From NCBI GenBank assembly GCA_963714155.1, contig OY970236.1, positions 1,364,001-1,428,000 of the forward strand: a stretch of DNA of 64,000 nt. Direction: 5' to 3'. Source of the stretch: VRUE01 sp963714155. Lineage in GTDB: Bacteria > Actinomycetota > Thermoleophilia > Solirubrobacterales > 70-9. The position numbers and the translations under genes were made by a program. The first letter of the stretch is position 1. Each line of letters opens with the position of its first letter. Positions 57,735 to 64,000 of this stretch are shown here, in pieces. Under the pieces are notes generated by a model. It was not told the origin of the DNA. It ran no database searches and saw only the letters and a program-made list of their open reading frames with translations.

Positions 57735-57807
57735 GCACCAGTGCCTTAATCGGTCAAAGGGCCGGCCTTAAAAGCCGGAGATCCGGGTTCGAGCCCCGGC
57801 TGGTGCA
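57735..57807 (+). tRNA. Unusual class I tRNA with anticodon UAA
   Basis: A full cloverleaf: acceptor stem GCACCAG/CTGGTGC (7 bp, all paired), D-stem CCTT/AAGG, D-loop with G18-G19 and A15, anticodon stem CCGGC/GCCGG, loop CTTAAAA giving anticodon UAA after U33, variable loop only AGAT, T-stem CCGGG/CCCGG with TTCGAGC. A15 and U48 can form the Levitt pair. The discriminator is A73; CCA is not encoded. UAA reads the Leu codon UUA, but all bacterial Leu tRNAs are class II with a long variable arm. An Arg tRNA would need A20 and C35, both absent. It is followed 29 bases later by a synthetase-like gene. Confidence 0.88.
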
Positions 57808-57836
57808 TCGGAACCAAACGAAACCGGTGACCGGCT

Positions 57837-59513
57837 ATGGCGAACAACCTCTTTGACCAACTAGACGAGATCTCAACGGGCGGCGAGCAGCAGCGCCCGC
57901 TCTGGGCGGCGCGCGCCCCCTACCAGCCGCAGGACGACCACGACCTGATGCTGGTGCCGCGGGTCAAGGGCTGGCAGGAGGACGCCGACGCGATCGCGGC
58001 GCTGGAGCGGATCGAGGCCGAGCCCTGGGTCGAGCGCATCGACCGCGACGGCAAGCAGGTCCACGCCGTCCTCTCCAGCGACTGGGTCGAGACGACGGGA
58101 GCGGCGCTCACCTCGGGCGAAGCCAACGGCTCGGCCCACGCCGACCTGGCCGCGGGCCGGCGCTTCGCGCTCAACTTCTGGGACGCCAACTCGACCAAGG
58201 CCCTGCACATCGGCCACCTGCGCAACCTGGCGCTCGGCAACGCGCTCGGCTCGGCGCTGACCGAGGCCGGCGGCAAGGTCGAGCGGCGCAGCATCATCTG
58301 CGACGTCGGCCGCAGCATGGGCGAGGCGATGGCCGGCGTGGTGGCGAGCGGTCGCCACGCGCAGTCCTCGCCGGGCGGCGGCGAGAAGAGCGACCACTTC
58401 GTCGGTGCCTGCTACGCCGAGTACGTCAAGACCGGGCCCTCGCTGACCGGGCGCGACGACAACCCGGCCAGCTCGCTGACCCGCGAGGTCGACGTCCACC
58501 ACGACAGCGCCGACGACCTGCTGCAGCGCGTCCTCGACGGCGACCAGGAAGCGATCGAGCTCTGGTCGAAGACGCGCGCCTGGGTGATCTCGGGTCAGCG
58601 CAAGACGCTGGCCCGCCTCGGCATCTCCTTCGACCGCGTCTTCTTCGAGTCCGACTTCCTGCCCGAGGTCGCCGAGCTCTCCAACCTCGGGCTCGAGCAC
58701 GGGATGCTGCAGCGCCGCCCCGACGGCGCCGTGATCTACCTCACCGATCGCGAGGAGCTGGAGGAAATGCCGCTGCTGCGCGCCGACGGCCTGCCCACTC
58801 AGCACATGCGGGCGCTCGCCTACTGGATGACGGCGCCGGACCTCGAGGGCACGACCTCGATCCAGGTCTGCGGGCTCGAGTGGGTCGCCCACGTCACCTG
58901 CCGGCGCCAGCTGATGGACGAGATGATGGCCAAGGGGGCTGGTGCAGACATCAACCACCCCGCCCACGACGTCTTCCACGGGATGGTCTCCAAACAGAGC
59001 GAGTCGGTCTCCTCGAGCAAGAAGAACGCGCTGCTGATCGACGAGCTGGCCGAGTGGATCGACACGGCGATGGGCGCCGAGGAGGAGCGCGCCGGGGTGC
59101 GCGAGCGGCATCCAGCCGCCGAAGCGATCGTGCCGCAGGTGGCGCTCGGCTACTTCCTCATGCACGCCAACACCAAACCGCTCGACTTCGAACCGGAGAA
59201 GTTGCTGCGCGAGGAGCAGAGCCTCGGCTGGGACCTGGCCCGGGCCCGCGCCCACAACGGCAACGGGCCCAATGGCCGCGCCGTCGAGCCGGCCCAGGAC
59301 CCTGACTACCGCTTCGCGGTCGTGCAGTCGGAGATGTATCGCCGTCACCTGCAGCAGGCGGTCGAGCGGCTCGACGTCAGCCCGCTGGCCAAATACGTCG
59401 CCCACCTCTCGCGCTGGTACGTCGAGGAGGACCGCGACCCGCACGTGCAGGAGGCGATCCAGGCGGCGCTGGCCCAGGGCGCCCGCGGACTCGGACTGGA
59501 GGCGGCGCGATGA
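57837..59513 (+). CDS. Arginyl-tRNA-synthetase-like class I aaRS
   Basis: A 558-residue class I synthetase of the ArgRS type. The N-terminal part resembles the Add1 domain (about 60-95). HIGH is intact (H124-I-G-H127) with the conserved Asn118 before it. The KMSKS loop is altered (SESVSSSKKN, about 388-397). A DALR-like end spans about 485-558. Compared by eye with ArgRS, the Tyr and Asp that hold the arginine side chain (T-Y-x3-D) are Gln322 and Ala326, and the Gln of the next motif is Trp349. The amino acid is therefore probably not arginine. It lies 29 bases after a UAA-anticodon tRNA and just before aminochorismate genes. Confidence 0.85.
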   Translation: MANNLFDQLDEISTGGEQQRPLWAARAPYQPQDDHDLMLVPRVKGWQEDADAIAALERIEAEPWVERIDRDGKQVHAVLSSDWVETTGAALTSGEANGSAHADLAAGRRFALNFWDANSTKALHIGHLRNLALGNALGSALTEAGGKVERRSIICDVGRSMGEAMAGVVASGRHAQSSPGGGEKSDHFVGACYAEYVKTGPSLTGRDDNPASSLTREVDVHHDSADDLLQRVLDGDQEAIELWSKTRAWVISGQRKTLARLGISFDRVFFESDFLPEVAELSNLGLEHGMLQRRPDGAVIYLTDREELEEMPLLRADGLPTQHMRALAYWMTAPDLEGTTSIQVCGLEWVAHVTCRRQLMDEMMAKGAGADINHPAHDVFHGMVSKQSESVSSSKKNALLIDELAEWIDTAMGAEEERAGVRERHPAAEAIVPQVALGYFLMHANTKPLDFEPEKLLREEQSLGWDLARARAHNGNGPNGRAVEPAQDPDYRFAVVQSEMYRRHLQQAVERLDVSPLAKYVAHLSRWYVEEDRDPHVQEAIQAALAQGARGLGLEAAR

Positions 59514-59516
59514 GGC

Positions 59517-59621
59517 TCCGCTGTGCGTTTGCACCGACATGCGCGGCAAAGGAACATCGGAAAGGTCCGATGATGCTCCGCTGTGCGTTTGCCCCGATAT
59601 CCGCGGCAAAGGAACACCGGA
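59517..59621 (+). repeat. Paired 45-bp imperfect palindromes, 60-bp period (locus A)
   Basis: Two copies, 59517-59561 and 59577-59621, each with about 17-bp arms (TCCGCTGTGCGTTTGC / GGCAAAGGAACA-CGGA) around an 11-base loop. A 15-base spacer gives an exact 60-base period. The first copy starts 4 bases after the stop codon of the synthetase gene. The last arm runs into the GGAAGGG ribosome site of pabAB. The same design recurs at 63303-63407. Confidence 0.9.
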
Positions 59622-59631
59622 AGGGTTGGCG

Positions 59632-61794
59632 ATGAGGACGCTGCTGGTCGACAACCACGACTCCTACACCTACAACGTCTTCCACCTGCTGGCTGGCGTC
59701 TCGGGCGAGGAGCCGATCGTGGTCGACAACGACGCCGTCTCCTGGCGGGCCCTGGAGCGCTGGGACTTCGACGCGATCGTGCTCTCGCCGGGCCCCGGCA
59801 CGCCCGGGCGCTGGCACGACTTTTGCGTCTGCGACGACATCCTCCGCTTCAGCGAGATCCCGGTGCTCGGCATCTGTCTCGGCCATCAGGGCCTGGGCAA
59901 AATGCTCGACGGCGACGTGCGCAGCGCTCCCGAGGCGATGCACGGGCGCCTCAGCAAGATCTTCCACGAAGGCGACGGCCTCTTCGACGGCATCCCGCAG
60001 GGCTTCCCGGTCGTCCGCTACCACTCGCTGGCGATCACCGGCATGGGCCCCGACGGCAACGTCTGCGCCTGGGCCGACGACGGCGTCGTGATGGGGATCG
60101 AACATCGCAAACGGCCGCTGTGGGGCGTCCAGTTCCACCCCGAGTCGATCGCCACCGACCACGGCGCCCGGCTGGTCGAGAACTTCTTCGACCTCGCCCG
60201 CAAACGCAAAGAGACGCCGGTGCGGGCGACGAAGCGCCCCGAGGGCGCCCGCCCGCGCAATACCCCCGTGGCCAAGGCGGGTCCCACCGACACCCGCCTC
60301 CTGCTGCGCTCGATTCCCAGCGAGGCCCCGACCGAGGCGCTCTTCGAACGGCTCTTCGCCGCCGAGGAGCACGCCTTCTGGCTCGACAGCACCGATGCGC
60401 CGACGCGGCTGGCGCAGAGCTCCTACCTCGGCACCAGCGCCGGCCGCGATCGCTGCGTCTTCGAGTACGACGTCGAGGAGGGGATCGTGCGAGCCCACCG
60501 CGGCGACGCCACCGCGATCGAGCACGGCTCGATCTTCGACGTCCTCGACCGCGAAGTCGCCGCGCGCGCGATCGAGCGGCCGGGTGAGGCGGCGCCAAAC
60601 CTGCTCGGTGGCTTCGTCGGCTACCTCGGCTACGAGTGCAAGGCCGATACCGGCGCCACCAACGTGCACAGCTCCGACGTGCCCGACGCGGTGATGATGC
60701 TGGCCAACCGGGTCGTCGCTGTCGACCACGTCCACAACCGCACCCACGTGCTGGCGGTCTGTGCCGATGACGAGGTGGAGGACGTGACGGCCTGGCTGGA
60801 CGACGCCGAGTCCGTGGTCCGTGACCTGCTCGCCGACCCGCCGCCGCAAACCAGCCCCGCCGACCCGCCCTTCGGCGAGCCCAGCGAGGCGCACGTGCGC
60901 TTCGATTGCGGCCGTGGCCGCGAGCAGTACCTCGCCGACATCGCCCGCTCGCAGGCGGAAATGGCCGCCGGCGAGTCCTACGAGGTCTGCCTCACCGATC
61001 AGATCTCAACCAGCGCCAGCCCCGACCCCTTCGATCTCTACCGCAACCTGCGCCGCAGCAACCCGGCGCCATTTGCCGCCTTCCTCAAGCTCGGCGACGT
61101 CGCCGTGGTCAGCTCCTCGCCGGAGCGCTTCCTCTCGGTCGACCGCGAGCGCCGGGTCGAGGCGCGGCCGATCAAGGGGACCACTTCGCGCTCCGCCGAC
61201 CCGGCCGAGGACGCGGCGCTGAAGGCGGAGCTGACCAACGACGAAAAGACCTACGCCGAGCACCTGATGATCGTCGACCTGCTGCGCAACGACCTCGGCA
61301 TCGTCTGCGAGGTCGGCAGCGTCGCCGTCCCCGAGCTGATGGTGGTCGAGGACTACGCCACCGTGCACCAGCTGATCTCGACCGTCGAGGGCAGGCTGCC
61401 GGCCGACCGCAGCGCCGTCGAGTGCGCCCGCGCCTGCTTCCCGGGCGGCTCGATGACCGGCGCGCCGAAGCTGCGCACGATGGAGATCATCGACGACATC
61501 GAGGCCGAGGCGCGCGGGGTCTACTCGGGCGCGATCGGCTACTTCGGGCTCGATGGGGTGATGGACCTGAGCATCGTCATCCGCACCGTGGTGATGCGCG
61601 AGGGGCGGACGACGATCGGCGCCGGCGGCGCGATCGTGATGCAGTCCGACCCGGTCGACGAGTTCGACGAGATCCTGCTCAAGGCGAAAGCGCCGATGGC
61701 GGCGATCGCCCGCACGCTCACCGGCAGCGACTCCTCCGACTCCTGGAGCGTCGAGCTGGAGCCGGCGCGGGCGCGGGCGACCGAGGCAGCCTGA
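59632..61794 (+). CDS. pabAB: Fused aminodeoxychorismate synthase (PabA-PabB)
   Basis: A 720-residue fusion. Residues 1-190 are a glutamine amidotransferase (Cys82 in LGICLGHQG, His169 and Glu171 in GVQFHPES). Residues about 225-700 are the chorismate-binding domain. PIKGT (513-517) holds Lys515, which marks 4-amino-4-deoxychorismate synthases; anthranilate synthases have Ala there. ECARACFPGGSMTGAPK and the closing GAGGAIVMQSDP are also present. It makes ADC from chorismate and glutamine for PABA (folate) or, with an ADC mutase, for p-aminophenylalanine. Starts at ATG 59632 after GGAAGGG. GNAT overlaps its stop. Confidence 0.92.
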   Translation: MRTLLVDNHDSYTYNVFHLLAGVSGEEPIVVDNDAVSWRALERWDFDAIVLSPGPGTPGRWHDFCVCDDILRFSEIPVLGICLGHQGLGKMLDGDVRSAPEAMHGRLSKIFHEGDGLFDGIPQGFPVVRYHSLAITGMGPDGNVCAWADDGVVMGIEHRKRPLWGVQFHPESIATDHGARLVENFFDLARKRKETPVRATKRPEGARPRNTPVAKAGPTDTRLLLRSIPSEAPTEALFERLFAAEEHAFWLDSTDAPTRLAQSSYLGTSAGRDRCVFEYDVEEGIVRAHRGDATAIEHGSIFDVLDREVAARAIERPGEAAPNLLGGFVGYLGYECKADTGATNVHSSDVPDAVMMLANRVVAVDHVHNRTHVLAVCADDEVEDVTAWLDDAESVVRDLLADPPPQTSPADPPFGEPSEAHVRFDCGRGREQYLADIARSQAEMAAGESYEVCLTDQISTSASPDPFDLYRNLRRSNPAPFAAFLKLGDVAVVSSSPERFLSVDRERRVEARPIKGTTSRSADPAEDAALKAELTNDEKTYAEHLMIVDLLRNDLGIVCEVGSVAVPELMVVEDYATVHQLISTVEGRLPADRSAVECARACFPGGSMTGAPKLRTMEIIDDIEAEARGVYSGAIGYFGLDGVMDLSIVIRTVVMREGRTTIGAGGAIVMQSDPVDEFDEILLKAKAPMAAIARTLTGSDSSDSWSVELEPARARATEAA

Positions 61795-62276
61795 TGGAGG
61801 CCGCGGCCGAACCGAAGTGCCGGGTGCGCGAGGCGACCGAGGCCGACGCGCCAGCGGTGGCGGCCGCGCTCGGGCAGCTGCTGGTCGAGCTGAGCGGCGG
61901 CGGGCCGCCCGCGAACGAGCTCGAGCAAGCGACCATGGACCTGGTCAGGGATAGGGGGATGGGTGCCCTGCTGGTGGCGGAGGCAGGGGGCGAGGATGGG
62001 CTAGTGGGTGTCCTCGCCGCCAGCTGGCAGCACGCGATCCACGTTCCCGGCCGCTACGGCACGATCCAGGACCTCTGGGTGCACCCCAATTGGCGCAGCC
62101 GCGCGGTCGGCCACGAGCTGGTCGAGGCGTTCTGCGCACTTGCCCGGGAGCAGGGGGCGAAGCGAATCGAAGTCGGCCTGCCGCGAGAGGACTTCGAGCG
62201 CATCGAGGCCACCACCGCCTTCTACAGCGCCAACGGCTTCGAGCATCTGGGACCACGGATGCGGAGGAAGCTCTGA
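61794..62276 (+). CDS. GNAT-family N-acetyltransferase
   Basis: A 160-residue GNAT protein: VREATEADAPAVAAAL (alpha 1), VGVLAASWQHAIHVPGRYGTIQDLWVHPNWRSRAVGHELVEAF with the acetyl-CoA loop (R-S-R-A-V-G-H, in place of R/Q-x-x-G-x-G/A), and FYSANGFEHLGPRMRRKL at the end. It acetylates an amine. Its ATG overlaps the pabAB stop (TGATG), so it belongs to the same transcript. Partner of the deacetylase next to it by position; whether both act on one pathway intermediate is inference. Confidence 0.88.
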   Translation: MEAAAEPKCRVREATEADAPAVAAALGQLLVELSGGGPPANELEQATMDLVRDRGMGALLVAEAGGEDGLVGVLAASWQHAIHVPGRYGTIQDLWVHPNWRSRAVGHELVEAFCALAREQGAKRIEVGLPREDFERIEATTAFYSANGFEHLGPRMRRKL

Positions 62277-62290
62277 TGACCCGCGCTTCG

Positions 62291-62322
62291 GACATTGACC
62301 CACCTCAGAGTGGGTCAATGTC
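62291..62322 (+). repeat. Perfect 13-bp hairpin in the operon
   Basis: GACATTGACCCAC (62291-62303) and its exact complement (62310-62322) enclose CTCAGA. It lies between the GNAT stop and the ribosome site of the deacetylase gene and has no T-run. It may affect stability or translation of the following gene. Confidence 0.9.
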
Positions 62323-62336
62323 GGATGGGTTGTGCG

Positions 62337-63299
62337 ATGGCTGAGATGCTCTTGGTCGAGCAGCGCGTGGGCAGTGGCGAGGACGACGGCGCCCACTGGA
62401 TCCTCGAAGGCGGACAGATCCTCCCGGGCGTCGATGACAACCGGCGCATGGAGGAGCTGCGGCGCGGTCTCTTGCGTCACTCGGGTGTCCACGCTGTCAC
62501 CGCCGATGCCGACAGCGAAGACGTCGAGCAGACGCTGAGCGTCCTGCACGAGCCCACCTACCTGGAAGCGCTCGCCGAGGTCGCGGCCGAGCCGGTTGTG
62601 ATCCCGGAGCTGACCCCACCTGGCCTGCCGCCCGACATCCCGGTCTGCTCTGGCTTGGTCGAGGCGGCGCGGGAGGGTGTTCGCACGGCGATGACCGCGG
62701 CTGAGCGCCTGGTCGGCGGCGAGCGCTTCACCTATGCGCTTTGCCGGCCCCCCGGCCACCACGCCGGCCCGGCCTGGTTCGCCGGCTACTGCTATCTCAA
62801 CACCGCGGCGGCTGCGGTGCAGGTGCTGCGCCAGGCCGGCATGAGCCCGGTCGGCATCCTCGATATCGACCTGCATTACCCCAACGGCACTGCGGCGATC
62901 GTGGCGACGATGGGGGACACGAGCCTGCACTCGCTGCACGCCGCACCGGTGACCAACGTCGCCAACGGCGCGGTCGAACCGGCCACCGACCGCGAGGTGG
63001 CGGTTGAGTTTCCGGTCGTTCCCGATGCCGAGCGCTACTTGCACGTCGTCACCGAATCCCTGCTCGAGCTCGCTCCGGATTCTGCCGCTCTCGTCGTCTC
63101 GCTCGGCTACGACATCGTCGCCGGTGACCCGCACGGCTCCTGGACCTTCGAGCCCGAGATCTTCACTGAGATCGGTGCTCTGCTGGCCACCTGCGGCAAG
63201 CCCGTCTGCGTGATTCAGGAGGGCGGCTACGCCCTCGACTCCCTGGCCGAATGCAGCGAGGCCTTCGCCACCGGCCTACTCGGAGCCGTACCCGTATGA
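62337..63299 (+). CDS. Acetylpolyamine-amidohydrolase / HDAC-like deacetylase
   Basis: A 320-residue protein of the arginase-deacetylase fold. Catalytic His-His is H141-H142 in RPPGHHAG, zinc ligands are Asp178 and His180 (DIDLH) and Asp264 (GYDIVAGDPHGSW), and a Gly-Gly-Tyr near the end matches the catalytic Tyr. It removes acetyl or acyl groups from amines, for example polyamines, or reverses the step of the adjacent GNAT. I start at ATG 62337, about eight bases after GGATGGG. It ends 3 bases before the second palindrome pair. Confidence 0.9.
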   Translation: MAEMLLVEQRVGSGEDDGAHWILEGGQILPGVDDNRRMEELRRGLLRHSGVHAVTADADSEDVEQTLSVLHEPTYLEALAEVAAEPVVIPELTPPGLPPDIPVCSGLVEAAREGVRTAMTAAERLVGGERFTYALCRPPGHHAGPAWFAGYCYLNTAAAAVQVLRQAGMSPVGILDIDLHYPNGTAAIVATMGDTSLHSLHAAPVTNVANGAVEPATDREVAVEFPVVPDAERYLHVVTESLLELAPDSAALVVSLGYDIVAGDPHGSWTFEPEIFTEIGALLATCGKPVCVIQEGGYALDSLAECSEAFATGLLGAVPV

Positions 63300-63302
63300 G
63301 CC

Positions 63303-63407
63303 TCCGCTGTTCCTTTCCCACGATATGTGCCGAGAAGGCACAGCGGAACAGACCCACCAGCCTCCGCTGTTCCTTTCCCCGGATATGCGCCGCAAAGGCA
63401 CACCGGA
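63303..63407 (+). repeat. Paired 45-bp imperfect palindromes, 60-bp period (locus B)
   Basis: Two copies, 63303-63347 and 63363-63407, with arms TCCGCTGTTCCTTT and their near complements around ATAT-centred loops. The period is exactly 60 bases and the first copy starts 4 bases after the deacetylase stop codon, exactly as at locus A (59517). Loop and spacer differ from locus A. The second copy is followed by the ribosome site of the mutase gene. Confidence 0.9.
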
Positions 63408-63420
63408 ACGGAGATGGGGA

Positions 63421-63729
63421 ATGAGCGAGAACGGGCTCACGGGGTTTCGCGACCGGCTCGACCCGATCGATGAGGAGATCGCCCGCTTGCTGGGCGAGCG
63501 CTTCGAGATCTGCCGTGAAGTCGCCGCGTACAAGAGCGAGCGCGGGATCCCGATGATGCAGCCCGACCGAGTCGCCGAGGTGCGCGCCCGCTACCTGGCC
63601 CGCGGGGCTGCGGTCAACCTGCCGGAAGATTTCACCGCGGCGCTTTTCGAGCTGCTGATCGGCGCCACCTGCAAGCTCGAGGACGAGTTGATGGAGGGAG
63701 CGGCCGCGAGCGAGGGGCAGGAACAGTGA
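63421..63729 (+). CDS. Chorismate-mutase-like protein (AroQ type)
   Basis: A 102-residue AroQ-fold protein: FRDRLDPIDEEIARLLGERFEICREVAAYKSERGIP with Arg12, Arg28 and Lys38, then QPDRVAEVRARY (Arg50), and FTAALFELLIGATCKLEDEL. It converts chorismate to prephenate or, as with ADC-producing neighbours in chloramphenicol/pristinamycin clusters, aminodeoxychorismate to aminodeoxyprephenate. Its position in an operon with fused ADC synthase favours the latter. GGAG and GGGGA precede the ATG. Confidence 0.88.
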   Translation: MSENGLTGFRDRLDPIDEEIARLLGERFEICREVAAYKSERGIPMMQPDRVAEVRARYLARGAAVNLPEDFTAALFELLIGATCKLEDELMEGAAASEGQEQ

Positions 63730-64000
63730 GCGCAGAGCTGCCGCCCGGGCCCTCGGTCTCAGTCGAGGAGCAATCGGCGCGCTGGTCGAGCGAGCCGCTG
63801 CCTTTCCTGGAGGAGTGCAGGGAGCGCTACGGCGACACCTTCACCCTGCGCCTGCGCCACCTCGGCACCTGGGTCGTCCTTTCTGACCCCGAGGACGTCA
63901 AACGGGTCTTCTCCACCGACAGCAACGACCTCGGCGTCGGCGTGCCGAACCTGGCCCTGCGGCCGGTGCTCGGCGCCCACTCGGTGATGCTGAGCGAGGA
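63726..64000 (+). CDS. Cytochrome P450, 3' partial
   Basis: Starts with GTG overlapping the mutase stop (GTGA) and runs off the window after 91 residues. The N-terminal P450 pattern is ELPPGPS, PLPFLEECRERYGDTFTLRL, TWVVLSDPEDVKRVFSTD. The heme-Cys region lies outside. It probably oxidises a product of the aminochorismate pathway. No transmembrane anchor is seen, so it is a soluble bacterial-type enzyme. Confidence 0.9.
   Translation, partial: MSAELPPGPSVSVEEQSARWSSEPLPFLEECRERYGDTFTLRLRHLGTWVVLSDPEDVKRVFSTDSNDLGVGVPNLALRPVLGAHSVMLSE

Noticed and set aside
57735..57807. Ordinary leucine tRNA
   Set aside because: The anticodon fits but a 4-base variable loop does not; bacterial Leu tRNAs need a long variable arm.
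57735..57807. Ochre suppressor tRNA
   Set aside because: U33 fixes the anticodon as UAA, which reads UUA. UAA-reading would need UUA.
57873..59654. Long open frame on the minus strand opposite the synthetase gene
   Set aside because: High-GC codon bias keeps the antisense frame open; its translation is Val/Asp/Arg-rich with no family similarity.
59632..61794. Anthranilate synthase
   Set aside because: The PIKGT Lys is diagnostic of aminodeoxychorismate synthase; anthranilate synthases have PIAGT.
59517..63407. CRISPR array
   Set aside because: Only two copies per locus, palindromic, with 15-base spacers and no cas genes.
57735..64000. Reassignment of UUA codons genome-wide
   Set aside because: TTA at 4006 encodes a conserved Leu in the aldo/keto reductase, so UUA is normally Leu.

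Overview
The window is 64 kb of high-GC, densely packed DNA from a chromosome. Gene content points to an actinobacterium, most likely a Thermoleophilia/Solirubrobacterales-type soil organism (inference; no rRNA is present to test it). Supporting content includes a LigD-type 3'-phosphoesterase, DUF2188, DUF488, DUF2855, DUF5996 and DUF2277 proteins, SipW-type surface proteins, an LCM-type methyltransferase, MmpL/MMPL and DHA2 exporters, and frequent GTG/TTG starts with 4-nt stop/start overlaps. There are no prophage, IS transposase, CRISPR or rRNA genes. One tRNA-like gene is present.

Layout. 0-4.3 kb holds an acylphosphatase/LigD-phosphoesterase fusion (cut by the window edge), a DUF2188 protein, a SIR2-like protein, glutamate decarboxylase and an aldo/keto reductase with a degenerate active site. 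4.3-10.8 kb is an uptake/oxidation cluster: a Liv-type binding protein faces a tightly overlapped operon of GntR/UTRA regulator, LivH, a LivM-LivG fusion, LivF and a Rieske oxygenase. 10.9-19.3 kb carries small stress and housekeeping genes, then a secreted FGE-fold protein, a beta-propeller, a Cys-type sulfatase and a methyltransferase. At 19.4-20.4 kb an AbiEi/DUF559-type gene is bracketed by two copies of the same perfect 19-bp palindrome.

20.4-26.1 kb is mostly metabolic enzymes. 26.1-31.8 kb is rich in stress and storage genes (cupredoxin, histone-H1-like protein, CsbD, PhoD phosphatase, ferritin-like protein, topoisomerase IB). 31.6-43.9 kb has a TetR-controlled divergent pair with two visible operators, TatA/TatC, a ferritin-like protein, two flavoproteins, a MarR/MFS pair and envelope proteins. 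43.9-52.6 kb encodes very large secreted proteins, including a three-gene SipW-signal operon whose last product has six about 120-residue repeats. 52.8-57.6 kb holds an MMPL transporter, a MazF-type toxin/antitoxin pair, a hydrolase and a nuclease.

The most unusual part is 57.7 kb to the window end. A tRNA gene with anticodon UAA, but with the short variable arm of a class I tRNA, lies 29 nt upstream of an arginyl-tRNA-synthetase-like gene. By-eye alignment shows that the residues that normally hold the arginine guanidinium are replaced. On the same strand follow a fused aminodeoxychorismate synthase (PabA-PabB), a GNAT acetyltransferase, an acetylpolyamine-amidohydrolase-like deacetylase, a chorismate-mutase-like protein and a cytochrome P450 that runs off the end. 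ADC synthase plus an aminodeoxychorismate mutase are the first two steps to p-aminophenylalanine in the chloramphenicol and pristinamycin pathways. The locus therefore looks like a biosynthetic cluster for an arylamine amino acid or a derivative, with its own synthetase/tRNA pair. Two of its gene junctions carry paired 45-bp imperfect palindromes with an exact 60-bp period, each beginning 4 nt after the upstream stop codon. A third junction carries a perfect 13-bp hairpin.
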